Part shown: positions 32,273-40,676 of the stretch, piece by piece
Numbering within the stretch: the first letter of the stretch is position 1
How the letters are laid out: the number at the start of each line of letters is the position of its first letter
From: Nocardioides alkalitolerans
GTDB taxonomy: Bacteria; Actinomycetota; Actinomycetes; Propionibacteriales; Nocardioidaceae
Assembly: GCA_038184435.1 (NCBI GenBank)
Contig: CP116227.1
Coordinates: 930,001 to 994,000 of the forward strand
DNA: 64,000 bases
Direction of reading: 5' to 3'
Made by a program: the position numbers and the translations under genes
Notes under the pieces: generated by a model
Database searches by the model: none
Seen by the model: the letters and a program-made list of their open reading frames with translations, nothing else
What the model was told of the DNA's origin: nothing

Positions 32273-35245
32273 ATGTCAGCCAGCAAGTCTCGATACGTCA
32301 GCGTCTGCCAGCAGGCGCTGACGCTCCTCGCGGTGGCCGCGGTGCTCGCACCCGCGGCCAACGTCGTCTCCCTCGACATCTCCCACTCGCCCGAGGTCGC
32401 GCCGACGGTGCCCATCGCCGCCGGGCCCGGCGACGAGGCCCCCGTCGAGTCGGCTCCGGTCGAGTCGACGGTCGAGGAGGTGGCCCTGACCGCGACGCAG
32501 GACGCGGTCCCCGCCGCGCCGGCTGCCCCGGAGACGCCCGCGACCCCCGACGCCCAGCGCGCCGCCCCGCAGGCCGAGACGGACGCCGAGACCGACGACC
32601 CGACCGCAGCTCCGACCGAGGAGCCCACCGAGGAGCCCACCGAGGAGCCCACCGAGGAGCCCACCGCGCCGGCCACCACCGACGCGGACGGCCTCGCACT
32701 CCCCGGCGTCACGACCGAGCTGCTCAGCGACCCCCAGCCCGTCACGGGCTTCGGTGCCGTCGGCGTGACCTGGGACGCCGCGACCCCGGTCGCCGGCGAC
32801 GCGATCACGTTCCTGGTGCGGACCGCCACCGACGGCGTGTGGAGCGACTGGGAGACGATGCCGTACGAGGCCGAGGCGGAGGAGGCGGCGACCGCCGCGG
32901 AGAACGCGGACGCCGGCAGCGGCGAGGAGGCCGACGCACGGCCCGGCACCGAGCTCGTCTTCGTGGGCGAGGTCGACGAGGCCCAGGTGCAGGTGACCGC
33001 CCCGGAGGGCCTGCCCGCCGACCTCACGGTCGCCGTCATCGACCCCGGCACGTCGGACGTCGTCGAGGAGGCGCCGGAGTACGCCGCGCCCGACGCCGCC
33101 AGCGACCCGACCGCCGCCACCGCGGAGGGCCAGGCCGAGGGCGGCAGCGCCGACACGGGCTCCGCGCCCGCGGACGACGCCATCGCCCTGCAGGCCGCCG
33201 CGAGCGGCGTCTCGCAGCCGTCGATCTACTCCCGCGCGCAGTGGGGTGCGGACGAGGGCATGCGCGACGGCTCGCCGCGCTACGCCGCCGTCAAGGGCGC
33301 CGTCATCCACCACACCGTGAACGCGAACAACTACACGGCCGACCAGGTGCCGGGGATCATCCGGGGCATCTACGCCTACCACGTGAAGTCCCAGGGCTGG
33401 TCCGACATCGGCTACAACTTCCTCGTCGACAAGTTCGGCCGCCTCTGGGAGGGCCGCTACGGCGGGATCACGAAGGCCGTCCGGGGCGCGCACATCTCGG
33501 CCTACAACGACTACACCTTCGGCATCTCGGCGATCGGCAACTACGAGACCGCGCAGCCGACCCAGGTGATGCTCAACTCGATCGCCCACCTCATCGCGTG
33601 GAAGCTCAAGATCCACGGCATCGACGCCACCTCGACGCAGAGCTTCGGGGGCGACCGGTACCCGGCGATCATCGGCCACCGCGACGGCGGCCAGACGGCG
33701 TGCCCGGGCAAGTACCTCTACGCCAAGCTCGGCTGGATCCGCACGGAGGCCAAGCGCATCCAGACGTCGGGCGGCTCCACCAGCCCGACGCCGGCGCCGA
33801 CCCCGGGCAGCAACGCCTCCCGCCCGGCGATCACCAAGTCCAACCTCATCGGCAACGACCGCCCCGACCTCGTGTTCCGCCAGGCCGACGGCCGCGTGTG
33901 GATCCTGCCCACCGGCGGTCTCAACGCCTACGGCGCGCGCATCGCGGTCGGCACGTTCCCCGGCGCCCAGGGCGTCACGATCTCGCCCGACCTCACCGGC
34001 GACGGCCGTCAGGACCTCGTCGTCGTGGACAGCCGCGGCCACGCCCTGCTCTACCCGGGCACGGCGCAGGCGGGGAAGTTCGGCTCGCCGCGGAGCATCA
34101 GCGCCAGCATGTTCAAGGACACCGAGAACCTCATCGGGGTCGGCGACCTCGACGGCGACGGCCACAACGACCTCATCGCGCGCAAGTCGGCGACCGGCCA
34201 GACGCTCCTCTACCGGGGCGACGGCAAGGGGAAGTTCTCCGCCGTCTCCATCGCCCGCGACTGGAAGGCCTACGCGCTCTTCACGGTCATCGGCGACGTC
34301 ACCGGCGACGGTGTCCGCGACATCATCGCGAAGGACACCTCGGGCAAGATGTGGGTGCTCCCCACGGGGGTGCGCCGCAACGGCACCGAGCGCCAGTTCG
34401 TGGTCGGCACCCGCAAGTCGGTGCCCGGCGACTTCTCCGCGGTCGCCGCGATGGGTGGCTGGGGCGACGTCAACGCCGACGGGAAGCCCGACCTGCTCCT
34501 GCGCCTGAGCAGCGGCTCGCTCTACCTGATGCCCTACAACGGCGGCAACGCGCGGTTCGGGCCCACCCGTGGTCCCCTCTCCGGGGGCGGCAAGTTCCGC
34601 GAGATCAGCAGCGCGGGCAACCTCAAGGGCAGCACCGCGAGCGACCTGGTCGGCCGCATCGGTGACACCGTCTACATCGTTCCCCACGCCGGCACCGTCG
34701 ACCACTACGCCGCGAAGGCCACCAACATCGTCGTGCCCAGCGGCACCGCGGTCTTCAACGTCGGCGACTGGAACAAGGACGGCAAGGGCGACATCGTCAC
34801 CCGCGCCCCCGACGGCTCCCTCACGCTGTGGCGGGGCGACGGCCAGGGCCAGTTCGCAGCGGGCGTCGCGCTCGGTTCGGGCTTCGGCTCGGTGACCAAG
34901 CTGCGCTTCGTCGGCGACGTGACCGGCGACGGCCTGCCCGACTTCTACGGGCGGGACGCGGCCGGCAAGCCGACGATCTTCCCGGGCAACGGCGCGACGG
35001 GCTTCAAGGCGTCGCTGTCGGCCAGCAAGGCGATGGACGAGTTCTGGTACTTCCGCGGGACCGACCTCAGCGCCTACGACCTGGTGACGGCCACGGCGTC
35101 GCTGACGGGCAAGACGACGACCGACATCGTGCTGCGGCACAAGGCGACCGGGATCCTGCGGCTCCTGCAGTACGACGCCGCCGGCCGCGTCATCACCAAC
35201 CGCACCATCGCCGAGCCGTCGAAGGGCATCACGTCGCTGGGCTGA
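32273..35245 (+). CDS. Secreted N-acetylmuramoyl-L-alanine amidase (PGRP) with FG-GAP/VCBS repeats
   Basis: A 990-residue exported protein. The signal peptide is at 1-32 (LTLLAVAAVLAPAA). Residues 40-310 are acidic and low-complexity, with four TEEP steps near 115-130. A peptidoglycan-recognition amidase domain follows at about 320-500: RAQWGAD, IHHTVN (zinc His), WSDIGYNFLVD and IGHRDGGQTACPG (second His and the Cys/zinc site). A Thr/Pro linker leads to several FG-GAP/VCBS-like repeats (about 520-990) with DxTGDG or DxDGDG calcium-type motifs, expected to form a beta-propeller. It should cut stem peptides from glycan strands or bind the wall. The ATG has GGAG eight bases upstream. Its 3' end overlaps the convergent TIGR03089 gene by 17 bases. 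Confidence 0.92.
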   Translation: MSASKSRYVSVCQQALTLLAVAAVLAPAANVVSLDISHSPEVAPTVPIAAGPGDEAPVESAPVESTVEEVALTATQDAVPAAPAAPETPATPDAQRAAPQAETDAETDDPTAAPTEEPTEEPTEEPTEEPTAPATTDADGLALPGVTTELLSDPQPVTGFGAVGVTWDAATPVAGDAITFLVRTATDGVWSDWETMPYEAEAEEAATAAENADAGSGEEADARPGTELVFVGEVDEAQVQVTAPEGLPADLTVAVIDPGTSDVVEEAPEYAAPDAASDPTAATAEGQAEGGSADTGSAPADDAIALQAAASGVSQPSIYSRAQWGADEGMRDGSPRYAAVKGAVIHHTVNANNYTADQVPGIIRGIYAYHVKSQGWSDIGYNFLVDKFGRLWEGRYGGITKAVRGAHISAYNDYTFGISAIGNYETAQPTQVMLNSIAHLIAWKLKIHGIDATSTQSFGGDRYPAIIGHRDGGQTACPGKYLYAKLGWIRTEAKRIQTSGGSTSPTPAPTPGSNASRPAITKSNLIGNDRPDLVFRQADGRVWILPTGGLNAYGARIAVGTFPGAQGVTISPDLTGDGRQDLVVVDSRGHALLYPGTAQAGKFGSPRSISASMFKDTENLIGVGDLDGDGHNDLIARKSATGQTLLYRGDGKGKFSAVSIARDWKAYALFTVIGDVTGDGVRDIIAKDTSGKMWVLPTGVRRNGTERQFVVGTRKSVPGDFSAVAAMGGWGDVNADGKPDLLLRLSSGSLYLMPYNGGNARFGPTRGPLSGGGKFREISSAGNLKGSTASDLVGRIGDTVYIVPHAGTVDHYAAKATNIVVPSGTAVFNVGDWNKDGKGDIVTRAPDGSLTLWRGDGQGQFAAGVALGSGFGSVTKLRFVGDVTGDGLPDFYGRDAAGKPTIFPGNGATGFKASLSASKAMDEFWYFRGTDLSAYDLVTATASLTGKTTTDIVLRHKATGILRLLQYDAAGRVITNRTIAEPSKGITSLG
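32615..32662 (+). repeat. Four perfect 12-base tandem copies inside the amidase gene
   Basis: Unit accgaggagccc repeated four times, encoding the TEEP steps of the acidic stalk. Being a multiple of three, copy-number change would lengthen the stalk without a frameshift. Confidence 0.9.
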
Positions 35246-35993
35246 TGCGCTCGTCACGCTCGATGACCGCGCGCCGCTCGTCCCACCACGGGGCGGGCGG
35301 CGCGTCGTCGTCCACGAGCACGACGGAGCCACCGGCCGCCACGACGTCGACGGTACGCCGCAACGCGGCCCGCTCCGCCAGCCCGGTGAGCAGCACCCGG
35401 CCACCGGGCGTGGCGGCGTCGGTGGGCGCGGCGCCGAGGAGCTCGGCCTGGGTGAGGCCCGGCAGGGCGGCGTCGTCGGCCGTCGGGGGATCGAGCGCGA
35501 CGTACCCGTCCGGCTGCCCCCACACCTCGACGCCGAGGTCGTGGACGCCTCCGGGCACGCCGTCCGCGAACGGGCGGGCGAGGGGCGTGAGGGCGGCGGC
35601 CAGGACGACCCGGTCGTCGGACTCGGGTGCCCATCGGTCCAGGGTGCCGGGACCGCACAGCACGGCGTCGGGCGCCGCGGCGGCCGCGTCGCCCGGCTGC
35701 GCGACGACGAGACCGGCGGACCAGGCCGCGCCCCACGCGACGGGGGTCAGCCAGTGGGTCGGCAGGTCGACGAGCAGCGTGTCGCCGCGCTCCAGGTCGA
35801 GCGCATCCGTGAGCAGGCCCGCGGTCTTGGCCACCCAGTTGGCGTAGGTGACGACGGAGAGCTCGACGCGCTCGGTGAGCGCGCCGGAGCCGTCGTGGGC
35901 GTACCACGTCACGAGCGGGCGCCCGGCGTCGGCGGCCACCAGGGCGGCCAGCAGGTCGGGGAACACGGAGGGGCGGCGCGAGGAGGCGGTCAC
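35229..35993 (-). CDS. TIGR03089 family protein (acyl-adenylate synthetase-like fragment)
   Basis: A 254-residue actinobacterial protein that resembles the N-terminal part of AMP-forming synthetases (TYANWVAKTAGLL, GDTLLVDLPTHW) but lacks the TSGTTGxPKG loop and the C-terminal domain, so adenylation activity is unlikely. Function unknown. The GTG start has a weak -10 like CAGGAT six bases upstream on the minus strand. Its 3' end overlaps the amidase gene tail to tail. Confidence 0.82.
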   Translation of the reverse strand: MTASSRRPSVFPDLLAALVAADAGRPLVTWYAHDGSGALTERVELSVVTYANWVAKTAGLLTDALDLERGDTLLVDLPTHWLTPVAWGAAWSAGLVVAQPGDAAAAAPDAVLCGPGTLDRWAPESDDRVVLAAALTPLARPFADGVPGGVHDLGVEVWGQPDGYVALDPPTADDAALPGLTQAELLGAAPTDAATPGGRVLLTGLAERAALRRTVDVVAAGGSVVLVDDDAPPAPWWDERRAVIERDERISPAT

Positions 35994-36022
35994 GGCGCCA
36001 TCCTGGCAGCCGCCCGGGAACG

Positions 36023-36058
36023 CCGAGAGCCCCGGCCGTCGGGGGCCGGGGCTCTCGG
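36023..36058 (-). terminator. Strong hairpin after DUF3105
   Basis: A perfect 15-base stem (36023-36037 with 36044-36058) and six-base loop, 22 bases after the DUF3105 stop on the minus strand. It insulates DUF3105 from the TIGR03089 gene. No U-tract. Confidence 0.75.
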
Positions 36059-36080
36059 GTCGATCAGGTGACCGCGTGGG

Positions 36081-36938
36081 TCACATGGCGTTGGGCTCGG
36101 TCGAGTTCGTGTAGGGCCAGCGGAGCATGAACTCCTTGAGGGCCTCGCCGCTGGGGGCGCTGCAGTACTGGATGACGCCGTAGCTCGTGGGCTCCTCGCC
36201 GCCCTCGGGCGTCGGCGCGACGAGCTCCGGGGCGTCGCCCACCGCGGGCTCGGGGTCGATCGCCCAGTGGGTCAGGGCCACGTGCACGCCGCCCTCCAGC
36301 TCGGGCGCCTCGTTGCCGGTCAGCTCCGCGATCTGCTCCATGCCGGTCTGCATGTCGGTCGCCCACTCGGTCTGGTCGCCCTCGGCCTCCTCCGCGCCGT
36401 ACCACGGCAGCGCCTTGAACTTGAGGCGGAAGTTGTCGGTGCCCTGGAGCTTCTTGCCGATGCCCTCGATCTCGTCGATCTCGTCGCCGTTGTCCGCGAC
36501 GGTCTGGTCGTACCAGAGGAACGTGTAGCCGTGCTCGGAGTTGTGCACGAGCTGCTCGAGCTCCGAGCGGTCGTCCCAGCCGTAGAACTTGCGCTCCATG
36601 GCCGCGGGGACCGACCGGTGGGGGCCGAAGATCGGGGGCGACGTCGTGTACTCGATCGAGCCGGAGTCGCGGTGGTCCTGCTCGCCCGTCGCCGGGATGA
36701 CCATCTCGGGCCCGCAGACGGTGGCCGGGGCGCCGATGCTGGCGAGGTCGATGTCGTCGAACTTGCGCAGGTCCCACCAGTTCATGACGGGTCGGTACGC
36801 AGCGGCGCCGACGATGAGCAGGGCGACCGCGGCGCACACGCCGACGATCATGAAGCTGCCGCGCCGCTCGGCGCGCTGGTGCGCCTTCAGCTGCTTCTTG
36901 GCCTTGGCGGCACGGTCGTTGCTCGGGGTTTTCGCCAC
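36081..36938 (-). CDS. DUF3105 membrane-anchored protein
   Basis: A 285-residue protein with a basic N-terminus, one membrane segment near 31-50 (FMIVGVCAAVALLIVGAAAY) and an extracytoplasmic DUF3105 domain. Landmarks include TSPPIFGPH, LVHNSEHGYTFLWYD and the late VIQYCSAPSGEAL. The histidine-rich pattern HNSEHG suggests metal binding, which is inference. The GTG at 36938 (start of AKTPSND) was preferred over longer frames because GAGG precedes it; the extra upstream frame is Arg/Pro-rich noise. Confidence 0.82.
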   Translation of the reverse strand: MAKTPSNDRAAKAKKQLKAHQRAERRGSFMIVGVCAAVALLIVGAAAYRPVMNWWDLRKFDDIDLASIGAPATVCGPEMVIPATGEQDHRDSGSIEYTTSPPIFGPHRSVPAAMERKFYGWDDRSELEQLVHNSEHGYTFLWYDQTVADNGDEIDEIEGIGKKLQGTDNFRLKFKALPWYGAEEAEGDQTEWATDMQTGMEQIAELTGNEAPELEGGVHVALTHWAIDPEPAVGDAPELVAPTPEGGEEPTSYGVIQYCSAPSGEALKEFMLRWPYTNSTEPNAM

Positions 36939-37011
36939 GGTCTGGCAATCCTCACGGGGTCGGGACGAGGGCAGGTCGACGTGCGCCACGCCGGGCGCAC
37001 GAGAGGGGAGT

Positions 37012-37977
37012 TTACGGACTACCCGGGACGAAGCGGACCTCCGCCGTCCCCGCGGGTTCCCAGGACCACCCCAGGACACGCGCCAGCGCGTCGAGCGAGG
37101 CCCGCAGCGCGTGGAGGTCGGCGACCGGTGCGGTGACCCCCGCGGGGTCGACCAGCACCGGGACGGCGAGCACGCGGTTCAACGCGTCGGCCACGTCGGC
37201 GGCGGCGGCAGGTCCACCGAAACCGTCGCGCAGCTCGGCCGCGTCGACGCGGGCCGCGAGGGCGGCGACGACGGCCTCCCGCGCGCCGTACCCGAACATG
37301 TCGCGCTCCGGTGCGCGCACGAGGGCGACGGCGCCGGGGCCGTCGTCGTCGGCGGGGAGCACGAGGTCGGCGCGGCCGCGCAGGAGCGCGAGCGGTCGGC
37401 CGCCGAGCTTGCCCTGGGCGAGCTCGGCGGCGGAGGCGATCTCGTCGGCGACGGCCGGCGCCGTCACGGCCAGCGGGTTCCCGTAGGAGTCGACGCGGCC
37501 GGCGTGGTCGTCGAGCACCCGGAGGCCGGCGGCGCCGACGGCGATGTCGGTCTGTCCCTCGCGCCACGCCCGCCCGGCCGTGTCCGTGACGACCACGCCG
37601 ACGACGGCGCCGGTGCGGCGGCGCACCTCCGCGCGCAGCGCCCGGGCCGACGCGTCCGGGTCGTGGGGGAGCGGGACGACGCTGCCCGCGACGACGTTGG
37701 AGTTGTCGACGCCGGCGGCGGCGAGGGTGAGCCCGTGGCGGGTGCGGGCGATGCGGGTCGGTCCGCGGCGGGCCACCACCCGGACGGTCTCGTCGTCGAT
37801 GACGGACTCGCGGTCGGAGGTGACGACCCGGCCCTCGGCCTTGGCGACCGCCTTGCTCGTCACCACCACGACGTCCCCGTCGCGGGGGGCGAGGTGGGTG
37901 ACGACGAGCGCGGCCAGGTCGGTGCCGGCCCCGACCTCGCCGATGCCGTCCGGCGCGACGACCTCGAGACCGCTCAC
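37012..37977 (-). CDS. cofE: Coenzyme F420-0:L-glutamate ligase, CofE-like, with altered C-terminal extension
   Basis: A 321-residue protein. Residues 1-230 are a CofE domain, which adds glutamates to F420-0 using GTP: VVVTSKAVAKAEGR, the TRIARTRHGL block, VDNSNV, VVVTDTAGRAWREGQTDIAVG and LGGRPLALLRGRADLV. Mycobacterial FbiB continues with an FMN nitroreductase domain of about 200 residues; here only about 90 residues remain (from DMFGYGAREAVVA on) and show no FMN-binding motifs. It overlaps cofD by four bases (GTGA), so the two F420 genes are coupled. Confidence 0.88.
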   Translation of the reverse strand: MSGLEVVAPDGIGEVGAGTDLAALVVTHLAPRDGDVVVVTSKAVAKAEGRVVTSDRESVIDDETVRVVARRGPTRIARTRHGLTLAAAGVDNSNVVAGSVVPLPHDPDASARALRAEVRRRTGAVVGVVVTDTAGRAWREGQTDIAVGAAGLRVLDDHAGRVDSYGNPLAVTAPAVADEIASAAELAQGKLGGRPLALLRGRADLVLPADDDGPGAVALVRAPERDMFGYGAREAVVAALAARVDAAELRDGFGGPAAAADVADALNRVLAVPVLVDPAGVTAPVADLHALRASLDALARVLGWSWEPAGTAEVRFVPGSP

Positions 37978-39044
37978 GACGCGGTCCCGGCGAAGGCGGC
38001 CTCGACCGCGGCGGCGGCCATGCGGGCGGTCGCGTCGTGGTCGGTCATCATCAGCGGCACGGCGCGCGCGGGCAGACCGGCGGCGTCGAGGCCGGCGAGC
38101 TGGTCGGCGTCGCGCTCGTCGATCAGCCACGCGTCGAGCACCCCGCCAGCACCGCCGGCACCACCGGCACCACCGGCGCCGCGGGCGCCGTAGTGCCGGC
38201 CCACCGCTCCCGCGGACACCTCAACGCCGATCGACTCGAGCATCTGGCGGGCCATGCCGCGCACCGGACCGTCGCCGACGATGGGGGACAACCCCACGAC
38301 GCGCGCGTCCGTGGTGGCGACGGCGTCACGCACGCCCGGTACGCCGAGGATGGTGCCGACCGAGACGACGGGGTTCGACGGGGGCAGCACGACGAGGTCG
38401 GCGCCCGCGATGGCGTCGAGGACGCCGGGGGCGGGGGTGGACGTGTCGAGGCCGACGACGACGACCGTCTCGGCCGGGACCTCGGCGCGCAGGCGGATCC
38501 AGTACTCCTGGAAGTGCACGACGCGGCGGCCGCTCGGTGCGTCCGCGTCGGCGATCGCGACGTGGGTCTCGACGCGGTCGTCCGTCATGGGCAGCAGGCG
38601 CAGGCGCGCGCCGAGCGGCTCGAGCCAGCGGCGGCACAGGGCCGTCGTCACGTCGGAGAGCGGGTAGCCCGCGGCGAGCATCTGCGTGCGCACGAGGTGG
38701 GTGGCGACGTCGCGGTCGCCGAGGCCGAACCAGGTCGGCTCGACGCCGTACGCCGCGAGCTCGGTCTTCACGCTCCACGTCTCGTCCCGACGACCCCACC
38801 CGCGGCCCGGGTCGATGCCGTCGCCGAGGGTGTACATGACGGTGTCGAGGTCGGGGCACACCTTGAGGCCGTGGACCCAGATGTCGTCCGCCGTGTTGGC
38901 CACGACGGTGACCTCCGTGGCGGCGGACCCGCCGGGCACCTGGCCGGTCGCGAGGCCGTGGAGCAGGCCCTGCAGGAAGCGGGCGCCGCCCATGCCTCCG
39001 GAGAGGACGGTGATCCGCTGCAGGGTGGGGGGCGTCGGGCTCAT
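37974..39044 (-). CDS. cofD: LPPG:FO 2-phospho-L-lactate transferase (FbiA/CofD)
   Basis: A 356-residue transferase that moves the phospho-lactyl or phosphoenolpyruvyl group from the guanylylated donor onto FO, giving (dehydro)F420-0. Motifs are VLSGGMGGARFLQGL near 16-30, VANTADDIWVHGLKVCPDLDTVMY near 52-75 and LPPSNPVVSVGTIL near 228-241. A GAGGAGG run near residue 295, encoded by 9-base tandem copies at about 38150-38185, is an insertion unlike most homologues. The ATG at 39044 was preferred over an upstream in-frame ATG at 39113 inside the whiB promoter region. Confidence 0.93.
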   Translation of the reverse strand: MSPTPPTLQRITVLSGGMGGARFLQGLLHGLATGQVPGGSAATEVTVVANTADDIWVHGLKVCPDLDTVMYTLGDGIDPGRGWGRRDETWSVKTELAAYGVEPTWFGLGDRDVATHLVRTQMLAAGYPLSDVTTALCRRWLEPLGARLRLLPMTDDRVETHVAIADADAPSGRRVVHFQEYWIRLRAEVPAETVVVVGLDTSTPAPGVLDAIAGADLVVLPPSNPVVSVGTILGVPGVRDAVATTDARVVGLSPIVGDGPVRGMARQMLESIGVEVSAGAVGRHYGARGAGGAGGAGGAGGVLDAWLIDERDADQLAGLDAAGLPARAVPLMMTDHDATARMAAAAVEAAFAGTAS

Positions 39045-39120
39045 GGGACCACCCTGCCGGACGGGTCCGCAGCCCCGCGAACCGGGCTCATTAGCAGACC
39101 GCTTGTAACACACGGCGGGC

Positions 39121-39149
39121 TTGACTTACGGGTACGACAGGCATGTAAT
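39121..39149 (+). promoter_or_regulatory. Sigma-70-type promoter upstream of whiB
   Basis: TTGACT (39121-39126), a 17-base spacer and TGTAAT (39144-39149). It points to the whiB gene with a leader of about 130 bases. The leader shows no gene. Confidence 0.55.
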
Positions 39150-39286
39150 TCCCACAGTGTTCTTTCCCTTCAGACGCGACGGCGTCAGCCGAAGAGGAGA
39201 ACCAGCAGGAGCCGGGGTGCGGCCGACGGTGACGAATCGACGTCGCCGAGGTGTGCCGATGGGTCGAGGAACCGGGGAAGGGGCGG

Positions 39287-39550
39287 GTGGCGTTGATCGA
39301 GCTCAATCTCGTTGACGGGGACGCCGGGGAACCGGGCTGGCAGGAGCGAGCGCTTTGCGCGCAGACCGACCCGGAGGCGTTCTTCCCGGAGAAGGGCGGG
39401 TCCACGCGCGAGGCCAAGAAGGTCTGTCTCACGTGTGAGGTGCGGGACGAGTGCCTGGAGTACGCGCTGATGAACGACGAGCGCTTCGGGATCTGGGGCG
39501 GTCTGTCCGAGCGCGAGCGCCGCAAGCTGAAGAAGCGCGCCGTCGTCTGA
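39287..39550 (+). CDS. whiB2: WhiB family Fe-S transcriptional regulator (WhiB2/WhmD-like)
   Basis: An 87-residue Wbl protein that binds a [4Fe-4S] cluster and partners with the principal sigma factor. The four cluster cysteines are in ALCAQ, VCLTCEV and ECLEY; the GIWGG turn and the basic RERRKLKKR end are intact. The block FFPEKGGSTREAKKVC and the sequence overall are closest to WhiB2/WhmD, a regulator of division and cell-wall genes. The GTG at 39287 follows GGGGAAGGGG; a GTG at 39251 would add 12 residues with an extra cysteine and is less likely. Confidence 0.93.
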   Translation: MALIELNLVDGDAGEPGWQERALCAQTDPEAFFPEKGGSTREAKKVCLTCEVRDECLEYALMNDERFGIWGGLSERERRKLKKRAVV

Positions 39551-39569
39551 GCGGGGAAGGAGGTCGGCC

Positions 39570-40616
39570 GTGACCGACCTCGTCCCCGTCCTCGTCGTCG
39601 CCGGCCCGTTGGGCGCCGGCAAGACGACGTTGGTGAACCACCTGCTCAGCCACAGCGCGGACACCCGCGTCGGCGTCATCGTCAACGACTTCGGTGACAT
39701 CGACGTCGACGGCCTGCTCGTGGCCGGCCAGGCCGACATGCTCTTCTCGGCGAGCGGTGGCTGCCTCTGCTGTGCGACCGACGACGGCGCCGTCGCCGAC
39801 TTCGTCGCGCGGTTGACCGCGCCGCGGGCCGGGATCGACGTCGTGGTCGTCGAGGCCAGCGGCGTCGCCGACCCCGTCGCCCTCGTGCACCGGGTGACCA
39901 CCAGCCTGTCCCGCCGCGCACGGTTCGGCGGGCTCGTCGTGCTCCTCGACGCCGAGCACGTCGCCCCCGACCTCGCCGACCTCGCCGAGGGCGGGGAGCG
40001 CCACGGCCAGCTGGTCCACGCCGACCTCGTCGTGCTCACCAAGACCGACCGCGTCGACGCCGGCCACCTGGCCCGGCTGCGGGCCCGGCTGCGGGTGCTG
40101 CTGCCGGGGCGGCCCGTGACGACCGCCGTGCACGGCGCGCTCGACCCGACCCTGCTCTTCGACCTGCGGCACGACCCCGCGCGCCAGCTGACCCTCGGGG
40201 ACATCCGGGCGGGGGAGAACGAGCACCTGCACGCGGCGTACCGGTCCGTGAGCTGGACCAGCGCCGCGCCCCTCCACCCCCGACGCCTGGCGGCGTTCCT
40301 GGGCGAGGGGGTGCCCGAGGCGTTCCGCATCAAGGGGTTCGTCACGATCGACGTGCCCGGCGCGACGTCACGCTGGACGGTGCACCGCGTCGGCCGGCAC
40401 GTGCGGGTCACCCCCGGTGCGCCGGGTGGAGCGGGCCGCCGCGCGGGCACCGAGCTGGTGCTCATCGGGCCCGAGCTGGGCGGGTCGGCCTACGACGAGC
40501 TGGCGGCGATCGTGGCCGCGCCCGACGAGCAGCCCGACCTCGAGGACCTGTGGGGCCTCGAGCGCCTGGTCCCGGCCGAGCTCCGCGCCGACCACCTGCC
40601 CAGCGCGGCGGGCTGA
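39570..40616 (+). CDS. CobW/COG0523 family GTPase (metal chaperone)
   Basis: A 348-residue G3E GTPase. Walker A is GPLGAGKTT near 12-20, the metal-binding CxCC motif is GGCLCC near 63-68, and VVEASGVADP near 93-102 and LTKTDRV follow. A CobW C-terminal domain follows (FRIKGFVTIDVPG). Family members deliver zinc, cobalt or other metals; the metal here is not indicated by the sequence. The GTG has AAGGAGGT, a full anti-Shine-Dalgarno match. It lies 19 bases after whiB. Confidence 0.9.
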   Translation: MTDLVPVLVVAGPLGAGKTTLVNHLLSHSADTRVGVIVNDFGDIDVDGLLVAGQADMLFSASGGCLCCATDDGAVADFVARLTAPRAGIDVVVVEASGVADPVALVHRVTTSLSRRARFGGLVVLLDAEHVAPDLADLAEGGERHGQLVHADLVVLTKTDRVDAGHLARLRARLRVLLPGRPVTTAVHGALDPTLLFDLRHDPARQLTLGDIRAGENEHLHAAYRSVSWTSAAPLHPRRLAAFLGEGVPEAFRIKGFVTIDVPGATSRWTVHRVGRHVRVTPGAPGGAGRRAGTELVLIGPELGGSAYDELAAIVAAPDEQPDLEDLWGLERLVPAELRADHLPSAAG

Positions 40617-40676
40617 CCCGCCGTCGAACCGGAGGGGCGCTGTCGCGGCGGGCCCCCGGTGGGGCAAGGTGTCCTC

